The notes: generated by a model from the letters alone, not told the origin. Numbered from the stretch's first letter, positions 44,755 to 55,999 are shown. The stretch: 64,000 bases of DNA from Orenia marismortui DSM 5156 (GCF_000379025.1 NZ_KB900622.1:1-64000); one strand, 5' to 3'. Numbers and translations are program-made.

Positions 44755-46686
44755 TTATTCAACCTCAAATTTATTGATCAATTCATCTAATCTATTAGTT
44801 AATTTAGTTAATTCTAAGGAAGAATTAGTAACTTCATCAACCATATTGATAATTTCATTACTTGAATTATTAACATCTTCACTATTTCCAGCTAATCTAG
44901 TGGTTGAAATACTAATATCCTGTAATTGATAACTTGTCTCTTCTATCGCCTTATCAATCTGCATAAATAATTCTCCAGCTTGGTCAATACTTTCTTTTCC
45001 TTCTTTAACTTGCTGATTTCCAACTTCAGCCGCTTCATTAGCTTCTTGAGAGGTTACTCTAATCTCACTTACCAGCTTACTTATCTTATCTGTTGCTTGA
45101 GCCGTCTCTTCTGATAACCCTCTAATTTCTTCTGCCACTACAGCAAAACCACTTCCATGTTCTCCAGCACGAGCAGCCTCTATAGATGCATTCAGGGCTA
45201 ATAAATTGGTCTGATCAGCTATATTAGTAATAATCTCTATAATCTCTTCAATCTCTTCAGATTTAGTAGTTAACTCAGTTATCTTATTATTTGCTAAATT
45301 AACTTTATTCTTAATTTCATCAACCTCTTGAACTGCTTTTGCTATTAAACCTTTACCATCATTACTTGTAGCACTTACTTCTTGAGCAGATGCACTAACC
45401 TGTTCAACCTTGGTAGCTACTTCTTCAATACTACCTACCATCTCTTGAATATTTCCTATAACAGCTTCCAGTGTAGTTTCTGCTTCTTCAGAAGAGGCAG
45501 ATAATTCTTCACTATTAGCAGTCAAATATTCTGTAGCAGCAATAAGCTCTTCAACTAACTCTGCTAAACTAACTATAGTATGATTAAAACTTTTAGCTAA
45601 TTTACCAAATTCGTCCTTCCTATGCACTTCTAAAGATGAGGTTAAATTCCCATCACTCAAACCTTCCATCTTATCAACTAAATTATTAATAGGATTAATA
45701 ACTTCATTACTAATAAAGTATGAAGCTAATAGAGCAACTACAACTCCTAATAACAAAATACTTAAATTCAGATTAAGTTGTTGCTTTAACTTTTCTTTCA
45801 TTTCTTCATTACTAGATAGAATTTGAACAATTCTACCATGATCCATACTTTCTAATTGAACAAGCTTATAGGTATATGTTAATTGATTACCACTCTTATC
45901 TTCTTCATTAATCACTATTTCATCACCAATTTTTGCTTGTCTTAATTTAAGCTTATGTGCTGCTGGAATAGTATAATTTTTATCACCTATAGTTCTAAAG
46001 TCAATAGAATCAAATATTCTTGCCTTCTTAATAATCCTATCTTTCTTAGTAATCTCATCTAATACCTTAGCAAAATTAGAATTGGCAATACTAGAATCAA
46101 AATCTTCTGCATACCATCCAATTTCGATAATATAATCTTGAGCTACTACTGGTTGATAAGCAAACTTCTTTAACTTATTAGTTCCAACCTCTAAGGCAAC
46201 TTTGTCTCCTACAAATTCCCCTCTCTTTCTTATATTATCTAAAAATTCTCCAAATTGTTCACCAATAGCATCTACCAAATTCAAATTCAAGTTCTCTTCA
46301 ACTGTTGATCTAATCAAAACTCCTCTTTTATCTATAATATAAAGATCTGATACTCCATATTTAGCCTTTAGCTTTTCTAAATCTTTATTACTTAAGACTT
46401 GACCTGCTTGTTGATACTCTTTAAGTAAATCTTTAGCGATCTCTTTCATCTTCTCTTCCATCTTATTATTTAAAACATTATAGGTTACATCAACTAACTT
46501 TAATGAACTTTCTACTTGATGAACTGCTTTCTCTTCTGCAACCTTATATTCATCAACTAATCCATCCCTAGCCATATAGTAATTTACTCCTATAATTAAC
46601 CCTAAGATTATTATCATCATCAAAGTTAACTTAATCATTAATTCATACTTAAAAGATTTAAATTTGTCAAATATACTCACAATCAT
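44755..46686 (-). CDS. Methyl-accepting chemotaxis protein, double-Cache-type
   Basis: A 643-aa chemoreceptor. TM1 about 17-38, a periplasmic sensor of about 260 residues, TM2 about 305-325, a HAMP domain, then the coiled-coil signalling domain with the hairpin tip [26 protein letters not shown]. No C-terminal pentapeptide for CheR. The ribosome site GGGGGGAG is separated from ATG by a 16-nt hairpin. It senses an unknown ligand and couples to CheA outside this window. Confidence 0.9.
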   Translation of the reverse strand: MIVSIFDKFKSFKYELMIKLTLMMIIILGLIIGVNYYMARDGLVDEYKVAEEKAVHQVESSLKLVDVTYNVLNNKMEEKMKEIAKDLLKEYQQAGQVLSNKDLEKLKAKYGVSDLYIIDKRGVLIRSTVEENLNLNLVDAIGEQFGEFLDNIRKRGEFVGDKVALEVGTNKLKKFAYQPVVAQDYIIEIGWYAEDFDSSIANSNFAKVLDEITKKDRIIKKARIFDSIDFRTIGDKNYTIPAAHKLKLRQAKIGDEIVINEEDKSGNQLTYTYKLVQLESMDHGRIVQILSSNEEMKEKLKQQLNLNLSILLLGVVVALLASYFISNEVINPINNLVDKMEGLSDGNLTSSLEVHRKDEFGKLAKSFNHTIVSLAELVEELIAATEYLTANSEELSASSEEAETTLEAVIGNIQEMVGSIEEVATKVEQVSASAQEVSATSNDGKGLIAKAVQEVDEIKNKVNLANNKITELTTKSEEIEEIIEIITNIADQTNLLALNASIEAARAGEHGSGFAVVAEEIRGLSEETAQATDKISKLVSEIRVTSQEANEAAEVGNQQVKEGKESIDQAGELFMQIDKAIEETSYQLQDISISTTRLAGNSEDVNNSSNEIINMVDEVTNSSLELTKLTNRLDELINKFEVE

Positions 46687-46844
46687 TTGCTGGAATTGAC
46701 CAGCTCCCCCCCTTTTTACTTATGATCTTATATTTGATAATTTCGACACTTTTCTACAAAATCCTTTTTCAAAAACTTTAAATCAAATACAATTCATTAA
46801 CTTTTATACTGAAATATTATCAAATTTTATTATCTTCAAATATA

Positions 46845-46888
46845 ATAAGCTATAGTTTAACAATTTAAATTGTTAAACTATAGCTTAT
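46845..46888. terminator. Perfect 22-bp palindrome between two chemoreceptor genes
   Basis: ATAAGCTATAGTTTAACAATTT and its complement are joined without a loop. Transcription of the upstream receptor would end here; T-tract is moderate. Confidence 0.55.
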
Positions 46889-46934
46889 ATCTAGATTAAC
46901 ATTAAATACTTGATAGATATTGTGACAGTTTTTA

Positions 46935-46998
46935 TTAACTGCTGGATATTGGCTACTAGCCGCTGGCTTAGAGCTTATACAATAATACTAATAGCTTA
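46935..46998. repeat. Repeat unit shared with 50277, at a chemoreceptor 3' end
   Basis: ATTGGCTACTAGC and GGCTTAGAGCTTATACAA followed by ATAATACTAATAGCT align closely with 50290-50338. The stop codon of the receptor at 46996 lies at its edge. Confidence 0.65.
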
Positions 46999-48924
46999 CA
47001 AGTTATATCTATTCACCAATTCTTTAAGCTCTAATGCCATAGTTGCTAACTCTTCTGAGGATTTGGTCACTTCTTCTGACATACCTTTCATATCCTCAGT
47101 TGCTCTACTAATCTCTTCACTATTTGATGACAATTCTTCAGTAGAAGCAGTTGTCTCCTGAATATAAGCGGAAGTATCTTCTACTACTTCGGCAATTTCC
47201 TTAAAGGACTGTCCAGTCTCTTCAATTAGTTCTCTTCCTGCTCTAGCTTCTTTATTAACTTGTTCTACTGCTAATAATCCTTCTTTAGATTTATTTTGAG
47301 TCTCTTTAATTAAAGTGATAGCTTTATCAGCAGCTTTTCTAGTATCATCGGACAACTCTTTAATCTCCTCTGCTACCACTGCAAAACCATGTCCATATTC
47401 TCCTGCACGTGCTGCTTCTATAGAAGCATTTAATGCCAAAAGATTAGTCTGTTCTGCGATCTCTGTAATTAAGTTAACTATTCCTCCAACCTCTTGAGAA
47501 GTATCATCTAAACTATTGATAGTATTTTTAGCTTCTTCAACTGCATTAACTATCTCTTCAGTTTTAGTAACTACTTCTTTGATCATTCTCTCTCCTACCT
47601 CAGTTTTATCATGAGCTTGTTGAGAATAATTAGCTACTTCTTGGCTACTATCAGCAATCTGTCTAATACCAGCTGCCAAATCATTAATTCTATCAGTAGC
47701 CGTTTCAGTTACCGCATTTCCTTCTTCAGAAGAAGCAGATAACTCTTCACTATAAGAAGATATATCATCTATCATAGCTAATATCTTCTTTAAAATATTA
47801 GCTTGAGCTGCAATAGTTTGATTGAATTCAAGAGCTACTTCTCCTAATTCATCTTTTCCTTTAACCTCTAGTCTAGTTCTTAAATCGCCATTAGCAATCT
47901 GTTTTAGTTTATCTATGATCACATCTATTTTTTGACCAACCTTTAGAGATAATAAGATAGATATTAAAGCAACTGCCATAATCACTATCACAATAATCTT
48001 AATAGTAATCCATAAGCTTTCCCGTTTACTAGCTTCTAAACGAAGCTTAGGAATAGCATAGCTAAGAGTTGCCAAATTCTCACCATTTATCCCTTTTATC
48101 TGATCTTCAAATAATAGATGCTCTTCTGTTAATTCTTTAATTTCTACATTAACTAGTCCTTTTTCTGGAGACCAATGCTCCTGGGAAGCGATTATATAAC
48201 TACCATCCATTTTAATACCGGAAAAATCATTATTTTTAGAAGTTTCATTAGCAAAAACTAAATTTTCTAATCTTTGATTATAAATATTTGGATTGTTATT
48301 TAAGATGTCCCCCATAATAAAGAAACCAACTAATCTATCTAAAAATCTAACTGGTAGAACTCCCATGATAGTTAGAGCATCTTCTTGATTAGCTGTACTA
48401 ACTATTCTATTACTCAAATTATTACCTACATTATCTTCTTTCTTTAATAAATCAATTGGATACTTCTTATAAGTAACAAAAGAACCTTGAGTCTCTTTAG
48501 TATGACTTATAATCTTATTAAAAGGTAGTTTATCTTTATAATTACTAGGATTATTTCCCCTTCTAACTACCCTACCATCAGGTAGTAGAAAGGTTAAAAA
48601 ATCTAAAGATTCATTTTTCATTATCTTATTTAATTGAACATATAGCATTTCAGCATCTTCACGTTTAATAGCATTAACTAGCTCCTGGTTTTCTAAGACT
48701 CTATTAGATATCTCTGCTAATTTATCCTCTTGAGCTTTTAAACTATCTTTAACAACTTTTAAGTTTGTACTTCCTTGTTGAAGCAAAGACTCCCTAAGCT
48801 TATTGTAATTATTAACTTGTATAAAGAAGCCTGTTATTAATAAAGGAACTATAGTAACAATTAATAACAAGACAGCTATCTTCCATTTAATTGATATATC
48901 TCTCCAATTAAATATATTTAACAT
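46996..48924 (-). CDS. Methyl-accepting chemotaxis protein
   Basis: A 642-aa chemoreceptor. TM1 about 15-35, large periplasmic sensor to about 300, TM2, HAMP about 325-375, signalling domain with [26 protein letters not shown]. It follows an orphan sugar-binding protein by 52 bp, and the two probably act as a sensory pair in one operon. Confidence 0.9.
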   Translation of the reverse strand: MLNIFNWRDISIKWKIAVLLLIVTIVPLLITGFFIQVNNYNKLRESLLQQGSTNLKVVKDSLKAQEDKLAEISNRVLENQELVNAIKREDAEMLYVQLNKIMKNESLDFLTFLLPDGRVVRRGNNPSNYKDKLPFNKIISHTKETQGSFVTYKKYPIDLLKKEDNVGNNLSNRIVSTANQEDALTIMGVLPVRFLDRLVGFFIMGDILNNNPNIYNQRLENLVFANETSKNNDFSGIKMDGSYIIASQEHWSPEKGLVNVEIKELTEEHLLFEDQIKGINGENLATLSYAIPKLRLEASKRESLWITIKIIVIVIMAVALISILLSLKVGQKIDVIIDKLKQIANGDLRTRLEVKGKDELGEVALEFNQTIAAQANILKKILAMIDDISSYSEELSASSEEGNAVTETATDRINDLAAGIRQIADSSQEVANYSQQAHDKTEVGERMIKEVVTKTEEIVNAVEEAKNTINSLDDTSQEVGGIVNLITEIAEQTNLLALNASIEAARAGEYGHGFAVVAEEIKELSDDTRKAADKAITLIKETQNKSKEGLLAVEQVNKEARAGRELIEETGQSFKEIAEVVEDTSAYIQETTASTEELSSNSEEISRATEDMKGMSEEVTKSSEELATMALELKELVNRYNL

Positions 48925-48976
48925 AAGCTAACACCTTCTTTATTATATATTTGAAATCAATTAAAACATTTTAACA

Positions 48977-50050
48977 TTAATCTTTATAAATATCATCTTT
49001 ATCATAAAAATTAGCTTTAATCACTGTCTGATCAATATTATCCTTAATAACTCTTACAATAGGAGTTACAATTGTAGGAACCTCTTTATAACCATTATCA
49101 AGCATTCGATCTACCACTGTTAATTCTTTTATCTCTTTTGTTGGATTTTTAGCTAATTTATAAGCTAGATTAGCTGCAGCTTTAGCTAATGGTTTAATCT
49201 TCTTAAAAATTTCAACATTCTGTTTTCCTTGAACAAGGTATTTGATATTTTGAAGATCTGCATCTGAACCAGCTACAAATACTTTATCACTATCTGCTAA
49301 ACCTTTTGCTTCTAAAGCTGCAACAACACCACGAGCCATACCACTATTATTACAGATAAAAGCATCAATATTATTATCATATTTATCTAACAACTCTACT
49401 GCAGTAGCCATTGCTTTATCAGAAGACCATCCCTTATGCCATCTTTCTGCTACAAGATTTAATCCTGAATTATTCTTAATTATTCTTTTAGCTCCACTTG
49501 TCATCATAATTGCATTAGAATCATTGGGATGACCTTTGATTAAAACTACATTCCCTTCAACTTTTCCCTTCTTCTCTTTAAACCATTCCAACATTGCTTC
49601 ACCTTGTAATCTCCCTACTGCCCAACTATCTTGCATAACATGAGCATCTAAATCAGCATTGAGAATCAAACTATCATAACCTACTACTTTAACCCCCTGT
49701 TTATGTGCTAACTCAATCATTTTAGATGTCTTATTGCTGCTAACAGGCTGTAATACAACCACATCTACATTCTTATCCAACATCCTCTTAAAACGAGCTA
49801 ATTGAAGATTTTCATCATTACTAGCTGCATCAAAGATTAATTTAGCCCCTAATCTTTTAACCTCATCTTCAAAAGCAAATTTATCCCTTAAGTACCTCTC
49901 TTCTTGCATTGTTTTGAGCAAAAATCCAATTTTAATTTGATTACTATTAATATCATCTTCCTCATCAAACCAACTTGCTAAGCTTATACTAGCAAATAAA
50001 TTACTTATTACTAATATAGCAATTAATAATCCCAAAACTTTCTTTTTCAT
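48977..50050 (-). CDS. Sugar-type periplasmic binding protein, chemotaxis partner
   Basis: A 357-aa exported binding protein (signal peptide ending near SLAS-W). It has the type I fold of xylose/ribose binders: IKIGFLLKTMQEERYLRDK, VVVLQPVSSNKTSKMIELA, VVGYDSLI, AFICNNSGMARGVVAAL. There is no permease or ATPase gene beside it. The gene directly ahead of the receptor at 46996 suggests ligand presentation for chemotaxis. Confidence 0.85.
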   Translation of the reverse strand: MKKKVLGLLIAILVISNLFASISLASWFDEEDDINSNQIKIGFLLKTMQEERYLRDKFAFEDEVKRLGAKLIFDAASNDENLQLARFKRMLDKNVDVVVLQPVSSNKTSKMIELAHKQGVKVVGYDSLILNADLDAHVMQDSWAVGRLQGEAMLEWFKEKKGKVEGNVVLIKGHPNDSNAIMMTSGAKRIIKNNSGLNLVAERWHKGWSSDKAMATAVELLDKYDNNIDAFICNNSGMARGVVAALEAKGLADSDKVFVAGSDADLQNIKYLVQGKQNVEIFKKIKPLAKAAANLAYKLAKNPTKEIKELTVVDRMLDNGYKEVPTIVTPIVRVIKDNIDQTVIKANFYDKDDIYKD

Positions 50051-50276
50051 TATTATCCCTCCTAAGTTGAATGAGTCAAAATAAGAATTCCAACATATTT
50101 AAACTTAATATAATTTATATAACAAAAATTAAAAAGCCAGAAGAAAATTATTGTTTTGAGTATCTTAATCATATCTGATTATATCTCCCAAAAATTTTCT
50201 CCTAGCTTTTGCCTGATCTAGTCAGTAACATGCTATAATAACTTATTAAGTTTTTTAATATTTATAAATTTCAATT

Positions 50277-50360
50277 TAGCTGCTAGCTATTGGCTACTAG
50301 CAGCTGGCTTAAAGCTTATAAAAATAATACTAATAGCTGAAGGCTAGTAGCTAACAGCAA
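50277..50360. repeat. Repeat unit shared with 46935, upstream side of the receptor-binding-protein pair
   Basis: TAGCTGCTAGCTATTGGCTA through TAATAGCTGAAGGCTAGTAG. About 85 percent like 46935-46998 by eye. It also carries a complementary second half (GGCTAGTAGCTAACAGC), so it can fold. No gene in 50051-50416. Confidence 0.65.
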
Positions 50361-50416
50361 AAATATCTCAGCTTTTCTTGAAAATTGAATGACTATATCC
50401 TTGTTGAGAAACTAAA

Positions 50417-52066
50417 TTATAACTTATACTCATCTACTAACTCTTTTAATTTCAACGACATATTTGCCAATTCTTGAGCAGATTTGGTTACTTCATCTGA
50501 CATACCTTTCATATCAGTAGTAGCATTTATAACCTGTTCACTATTAGCAGCAAGTTCTTGAGTTGATGCTGTTGCTTCTTCTATATAGGCTGATGTATCT
50601 TGAACAGAATCAGCAATTTCTTTAAAAGAATTCCCTGTTTTTTGAATTAACTTACTACCAGATCTGCTCTCTCCATCCACTTCTTTTATAGCTTCTAGAC
50701 CTTGATTAGATTTATTTTGAGTTTCTTTAACCAAAGTTATTGCTTTATCAGTAGCTTTAGCAGTCTCCTCAGCTAAAGATTTAATTTCCTCTGCAACAAC
50801 TGCAAAACCATGGCCATGTTGTCCTGCCCTAGCAGCTTCAATAGATGCATTTAAAGCTAATAAATTAGTCTGTTCAGCTATTTCTGTAATCATATTGATA
50901 ATTTCATTAATTTGGCGAGATGTATTATCTAAGTCACTAATAATATTTTTAGCACCTTCTACCTTGTCACTAATCCGCTTCATCTTAACAATAGTCTCTT
51001 CAATCATATCTCTACCTTGTTCTGCCTTTAAGTTAGTGTCTTCTGTTAAACTAACCATTTCCTGACTACTACTAGAAATCTCTTCAATACTAGCAACCAT
51101 CTCATTAATTCTTTCAGAAGCAGTCTCAGTAACTGCATTCCCCTCTTCTGAAGATGCAGATAACTCTTGGCTATATGCAGATAGATCATCTACAGTAGTT
51201 AATATTTCTTTCAATATATTGGCTTGTCCCTCAGTTGCATGATTAAAGCCTTCAGTTAATTCTCCCAATTCATCCTTACTTACTACTTCTAGTTCTACAG
51301 TTAAATCACCTTTAGCTACCTTTCTAAATCCAGCTAAAATTCTATCTATATGCTTAGTCAAATAGTTAGATATTTTTAATATAATAAAACCTAAAACTAC
51401 TATAGTAAGCACAAATATAATCATTAACATTAGTATAGTGTTTAATTTAGTTTTTTCTATCTCTTCTTTAGATTCCTTTAAAGCACTATCAATTACCGAT
51501 TCATATCCTCCAGCTCCAATAAACCAATTGCTTCCAGCAATATCCTCTACATAACCAAACTTTCTTTCTTTTTCCTTAGTATTAGGATTTTCATAAATAT
51601 AAGTGACAAATCCTCCTCCATCTTTAACAGCTTGAACAAACTCTCTTATAATATATGTCCCCTCGCTATCCTTTAAATCCCAACGATTAGTACCCTGTAA
51701 TTTAGGATCAGGCGGTAATGCAACTGTTTCTCCCTGATAATCATATATGAAGAAATAACCTGCTTCTCCAAAACTTACTTGATTATTCTTATCTACTATT
51801 AATTCTTTCAACTCTTTTTCTGATAGCTCTTCCTTATTCTCTTGGTATATCTGTTCTAAATTCTGAGCCATAGTATGTACAGTATCCTTGATTCTATCCC
51901 GTTCTTTAGTTAGTAATACTTCTTTTAGATGTATAGCACTATTATCTGATAACTTATTAAATTGATAGACCACCATTCCACCCAAGATTAACATAGCAAT
52001 TATAAAACTTAGTCCAATTCCTACCAGAATCTTTCTTTTTATCTTCATGTCTTTAAATTTAAACAT
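50417..52066 (-). CDS. Methyl-accepting chemotaxis protein, single-Cache-type
   Basis: A 549-aa chemoreceptor with a short sensor. The sCache_2-like region reads [14 protein letters not shown] ... [10 protein letters not shown] ... [12 protein letters not shown] (about 100-200). TM2 about 210-235, HAMP, then signalling tip [26 protein letters not shown]. Such Cache receptors often sense carboxylates. It is monocistronic. Confidence 0.9.
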   Translation of the reverse strand: MFKFKDMKIKRKILVGIGLSFIIAMLILGGMVVYQFNKLSDNSAIHLKEVLLTKERDRIKDTVHTMAQNLEQIYQENKEELSEKELKELIVDKNNQVSFGEAGYFFIYDYQGETVALPPDPKLQGTNRWDLKDSEGTYIIREFVQAVKDGGGFVTYIYENPNTKEKERKFGYVEDIAGSNWFIGAGGYESVIDSALKESKEEIEKTKLNTILMLMIIFVLTIVVLGFIILKISNYLTKHIDRILAGFRKVAKGDLTVELEVVSKDELGELTEGFNHATEGQANILKEILTTVDDLSAYSQELSASSEEGNAVTETASERINEMVASIEEISSSSQEMVSLTEDTNLKAEQGRDMIEETIVKMKRISDKVEGAKNIISDLDNTSRQINEIINMITEIAEQTNLLALNASIEAARAGQHGHGFAVVAEEIKSLAEETAKATDKAITLVKETQNKSNQGLEAIKEVDGESRSGSKLIQKTGNSFKEIADSVQDTSAYIEEATASTQELAANSEQVINATTDMKGMSDEVTKSAQELANMSLKLKELVDEYKL

Positions 52067-52324
52067 TATATCCCCCCTTGATCTAAATCTTTAATCACTG
52101 TCTAATAATAACATATCTTGTTATATTGATGCAATTAAAATCATTTTTTACTTAATAATTATATTCGATAATTTTCGACAAAAACCTTCTTTGAAGAAAA
52201 TTAAATTTTATCCAGGGAATATAAGTAAATATCTATAACATTTATGATTATCTGGGATATCCGGAGGTTAATTTCATCACTTTAAATCAGAGTAGGATAA
52301 GTGAATTTTCTTATCTAAATAAAA

Positions 52325-52362
52325 AAATATTTGAAAGAGCTATATAGCTCTTTCAAATATTT
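52325..52362. terminator. Terminator of the PTS IIC gene
   Basis: A perfect 19-bp palindrome, TTTGAAAGAGCTAT and complement, 10 bp past the stop. Confidence 0.8.
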
Positions 52363-52371
52363 AATCAATAA

Positions 52372-53385
52372 TTATAGATCCAATAATAAATCATTATCTT
52401 TAATTAGACCTTGTTTACGCATAAATTCAGCAATAACTAAGGTCAGAATAGCAGGTAATATAAAGTGTAATAATATAATTGAACCTATTGCTTTTATTCC
52501 CATAGCTTCTACAGTCCCAAACTGCCCAACCAAACCAGCTGTACCCATTCCAGCCCCAATTGGAATATTCTTCATTGGCATAATTGTTGTAGCTATTGGT
52601 CCTAAAATAGCCCCTGCTAGTGTTGGTGGTATCCAAATATAAGGGTTTCTAACTATATTAGGCATCTGTAACATTGATGTGCCTAAACCTTGACTAATTG
52701 CTCCACCCCATCCATTTTCACGAAAACTCATTACAGCAAAACCAATCATTTGAGCACTACAGCCAACTGTTGCAGCCCCTGCAGCTAAACCACTTAAACT
52801 TAACATTAATCCTATTGCCGCACTACTAATTGGTAATGTTAAGAACATACCCATTAGCACTGAAACCAAAATTCCCATAGGTACTGGTTGTAATTCTGTT
52901 GCTTTCATAATCACCTGTCCTAAGCTCTTCATCAAAGTATCAATCCCAGGCCCAACAAATTTAGCAGTTAACATCCCCATAATAATAACTATAGCTGGTG
53001 TCAGTACTATATCTAATTTAGTTTCTTTAGAAACAGCCTTCCCAAACTCAGTACCAATCACTGCTGCTAAAAAAGCTCCTACTGGACCACCTAGCTCTGC
53101 GCCTGCTGCTCCGGTTACAACAGAAGTAAAGATAACTAATGGTGGTGCTTCTAAACCATAAGCAATAGCTACACCAATAGCCGGCCCCATCATTCCCATA
53201 GCAGTCTTACTAAAGTCCAATAATATAGGAATATTTAACCTTTGTCCTAACACTTTTAAAATCAACCCTACAATTAATGAAGCAAATAACCCTTGAGCCA
53301 TATAACCTAAAGCCTTAACTCCATAACGCTCTAATGAAAATTCTATATTCTTTCTTGCTAAAAATCCTTTTTTATCTTTAGCCAC
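52372..53385 (-). CDS. Orphan PTS IIC-type membrane protein (PTS_EIIC_2)
   Basis: A 337-aa membrane protein with about nine helices and many GxxG stretches, matching the PTS_EIIC_2 family (GLEAPPLVIFTSVVTGAAG, RNPYIWIPPTLAGAILG). No EIIA or EIIB is nearby and no phospho-His or Cys domain is present. It may be a PTS-independent permease or use remote partners. Start is GTG with AAGGAGGATTAAA. Confidence 0.8.
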   Translation of the reverse strand: MAKDKKGFLARKNIEFSLERYGVKALGYMAQGLFASLIVGLILKVLGQRLNIPILLDFSKTAMGMMGPAIGVAIAYGLEAPPLVIFTSVVTGAAGAELGGPVGAFLAAVIGTEFGKAVSKETKLDIVLTPAIVIIMGMLTAKFVGPGIDTLMKSLGQVIMKATELQPVPMGILVSVLMGMFLTLPISSAAIGLMLSLSGLAAGAATVGCSAQMIGFAVMSFRENGWGGAISQGLGTSMLQMPNIVRNPYIWIPPTLAGAILGPIATTIMPMKNIPIGAGMGTAGLVGQFGTVEAMGIKAIGSIILLHFILPAILTLVIAEFMRKQGLIKDNDLLLDL

Positions 53386-53443
53386 TTTAATCCTCCTTAT
53401 TTTTTATTGTATCCATTTTTTCTAACTCTATATTAAGAATGAA

Positions 53444-53478
53444 AAGTAAGTAACAGGTGACAAGTGACAAGTCACATA
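53444..53478. repeat. TGACAAG heptamer array
   Basis: AAGTAAG-TAACAGG-TGACAAG-TGACAAG-TCACATA. A CCACAGATCAATC remnant of the other repeat family follows at 53526. Confidence 0.55.
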
Positions 53479-53550
53479 TTGTGCTAATAACTCTATTCAT
53501 TTATGACAAATTATATCTTATCCACACCACAGATCAATCTCAAAGCCAAG

Positions 53551-54384
53551 CTAAAAATTCAGGCTAATATCCAAAGATTTAATACTATGGGTTAAAGTTC
53601 CTAAGGAAATTACATCTATCCCTGTTTTAGCTACCTCAATTATATTTTCAGCAGTTATTCCACCAGAAGCCTCTACAATAGCCTTATTAGCTATTAATCT
53701 TACTGCTTCTTCCATCATTTCAAAACTCATATTATCTAGCATAATAATATCTGCCTTAGCAACTAAAGCCTCTTTAACATCTGCTAAGCTCTCAGTTTCT
53801 ATTTCGATTTTCATTGTATGAGGAATATTCTGCCTTGCCCGGTTAACCGCTTCTTGAATTCCCCCTACAGCTCTAATATGATTATCCTTAATCATTACTG
53901 CATCATAAAGTCCAAAACGGTGATTAGCTCCTCCACCTAATTTAACAGCCCATTTTTCTAGTATTCTTAAACCAGGAGTAGTCTTTCGAGTATCAACAAT
54001 TCTGACATCATAATCTTTAACTAAACTCCTATAATAAGCAGTCTTAGTTGCTATACCAGACATTCTTTGTAAGAAGTTAAGAGCCAACCTTTCTCCTGTT
54101 AAAATTGAAGTTGTAAGACCACTCACTTTGGCAATAATAGTTCCTCTTTCTACTCTTTCTCCCTCTTTGACCAAAGGTCTAAACTCAACGCTACTATCTA
54201 AATATTCAAATACCCAAAAAGCTACATCTAGACCAACAATTATTCCATCTTCTTTGGCTAATATATCAGCAGTCATCTCTTGATCTTGATCAATAACTGC
54301 TTGAGTTGTGATATCTCCTGTACCTATATCTTCTCTTAAAGCATTATCAATTATCTTTAAGACCATCTCTTTATTCAAATTCAA
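53551..54384 (-). CDS. nadC: Nicotinate-nucleotide pyrophosphorylase (NadC)
   Basis: A 277-aa quinolinate phosphoribosyltransferase. EDIGTGDITTQAV, RIVDTRKTTPGLR (PRPP/quinolinate Arg), KLGGGANHRFGLYDAVMIKDNHI and VEASGGI are conserved. TTG start at 54384 has GGGAGG 9 bp before. It overlaps nadB by 14 bp. It makes NaMN from quinolinate, last of the three steps. Confidence 0.95.
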   Translation of the reverse strand: MNLNKEMVLKIIDNALREDIGTGDITTQAVIDQDQEMTADILAKEDGIIVGLDVAFWVFEYLDSSVEFRPLVKEGERVERGTIIAKVSGLTTSILTGERLALNFLQRMSGIATKTAYYRSLVKDYDVRIVDTRKTTPGLRILEKWAVKLGGGANHRFGLYDAVMIKDNHIRAVGGIQEAVNRARQNIPHTMKIEIETESLADVKEALVAKADIIMLDNMSFEMMEEAVRLIANKAIVEASGGITAENIIEVAKTGIDVISLGTLTHSIKSLDISLNF

Positions 54385-55999
54385 TGCTCAATTCCTCCCA
54401 CTGATTGTCTTTTTGTAATATAGTATGCTTTTCCCACTCTACTCTACTTTCAGGAAAATCACTACGATAATGGGCTCCACGACTTTCTTCTCTTACTAAG
54501 GCTGCTTTAACAGTTAAATAAGCTACAGTAATTAAGTTCTGTAATTCAAAGCCTGATACATCAGATAGATCAAAGTTCAAACAATTCAATAAAGCTTCTA
54601 ACTCTGCTAAAGCGACTCTCAATTCACCTTCAGTTCTAATTATTCCAACTTGATCAGACATGATATCTTTCAACTTATTTCTAAGCTTATCTATATCTAT
54701 ATTAATACCTTCAGAACATTGATCTCCATAAATAATAGTTAACTCTTCCAATTTTTCGCCTTCTATATCTCTAATATAATCAATAGCTCTATCAGCAACT
54801 CTCTTACCATAAACTAATCCATCCAATAGTGAATTACTAGCTAATCTATTAGCACCATGAATTCCTATAGATGCTGTTTCACCACAGGCAAATAACCCCT
54901 CTATATTAGTTTCACCATTGGTATTAGTAAGAATTCCTCCCATTAAATAATGGGCAGCAGGAGCTACTGGTATATATTCTTTAGTTATATCTATACCATA
55001 ATCTAAGCAGGTCTGATAAATTGTAGGAAATCTTTTGATAATAAACTCTGAATTCAAATGACTTAGATCTAAATAAACGCAATCTGCTTCTGCTTCTTTC
55101 ATTTCTTCATAAATAGCTCTTGCTACTATATCTCGTGGAGCTAAATCTGCTAATTCATGATATTTACTCATAAACCTTTCACCAGCGTGATTTCTTAATA
55201 CTGCCCCTTCACCTCTAACAGATTCAGAAATTAAGAAGTTATCTACACCTTCTAATTCTAAAGTAGTTGGATGAAATTGTATAAACTCTAAATCCATTAC
55301 TTTAGCACCTGCTCGATAGGCCAAAGCAATTCCATCTCCAGTGGCTACCTTAGGATTAGAGGTAGATTGGTATAATTCTCCTGCTCCACCAGTAGCTAAA
55401 ACTACAACTGAGCTTAGATAAGCTATATACTCTTCCTGCTTCTGATCATAAGCTAAAACTCCATAAATCTGCTCATTATTCACTAAAAGATCGATAACAA
55501 AAATTCTATCCTTTACTTGAATATTTGGATTCTCTCTAACCCTTCTTGCCAAAGATGATCTAATCTCTCTTCCAGTTGCATCTCCTCCAGCGTGTAATAT
55601 TCTTCTACAGCTATGAGCTCCTTCTTGAGTTAATGAAATGCCATCATCTTTTCGATCAAAACCTACTCCTAAATCTATTAAGTCATATATTCTCCGACTA
55701 CCTTCTTTAACCAAAATATCTACAGCCTTGGGATTACATAATCCAGCCCCTGCTTTTAACGTATCTGTATAGTGTAAAATTGCTTTATCCTCTTTAGAAA
55801 TTGCTGCTGCAATTCCTCCTTGTGCATACTCTGTATTACAATCCTTTAACTCTTCTTTACCTAATAAAATAACTCTTCCCTGATCAGATAAATTAATTGC
55901 AGTAGTTAAACCAGCAATTCCAGTTCCAATTACCAAATATTCATCCTTTTCTTGCTTTAATTCTGCCAAATTAAAATTTACCAAATATCTATTTAACAT
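54371..55999 (-). CDS. nadB: L-aspartate oxidase (NadB)
   Basis: A 542-aa flavoenzyme from ATG 55999. FAD fold VIGTGIAGLTTAINL, substrate loop EYAQGGIAAA, and ARGEG-like ESVRGEGAVLRN. It belongs to the fumarate reductase/succinate dehydrogenase flavoprotein family. It oxidises aspartate to iminoaspartate; in an anaerobe fumarate is the likely electron acceptor. Confidence 0.95.
   Translation of the reverse strand: MLNRYLVNFNLAELKQEKDEYLVIGTGIAGLTTAINLSDQGRVILLGKEELKDCNTEYAQGGIAAAISKEDKAILHYTDTLKAGAGLCNPKAVDILVKEGSRRIYDLIDLGVGFDRKDDGISLTQEGAHSCRRILHAGGDATGREIRSSLARRVRENPNIQVKDRIFVIDLLVNNEQIYGVLAYDQKQEEYIAYLSSVVVLATGGAGELYQSTSNPKVATGDGIALAYRAGAKVMDLEFIQFHPTTLELEGVDNFLISESVRGEGAVLRNHAGERFMSKYHELADLAPRDIVARAIYEEMKEAEADCVYLDLSHLNSEFIIKRFPTIYQTCLDYGIDITKEYIPVAPAAHYLMGGILTNTNGETNIEGLFACGETASIGIHGANRLASNSLLDGLVYGKRVADRAIDYIRDIEGEKLEELTIIYGDQCSEGINIDIDKLRNKLKDIMSDQVGIIRTEGELRVALAELEALLNCLNFDLSDVSGFELQNLITVAYLTVKAALVREESRGAHYRSDFPESRVEWEKHTILQKDNQWEELSIEFE

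Noticed and set aside
52331-52642. Plus-strand ORF of 103 aa and similar long antisense ORFs inside known genes
   Set aside because: They mirror well-supported minus-strand genes, have no ribosome site and no family pattern.
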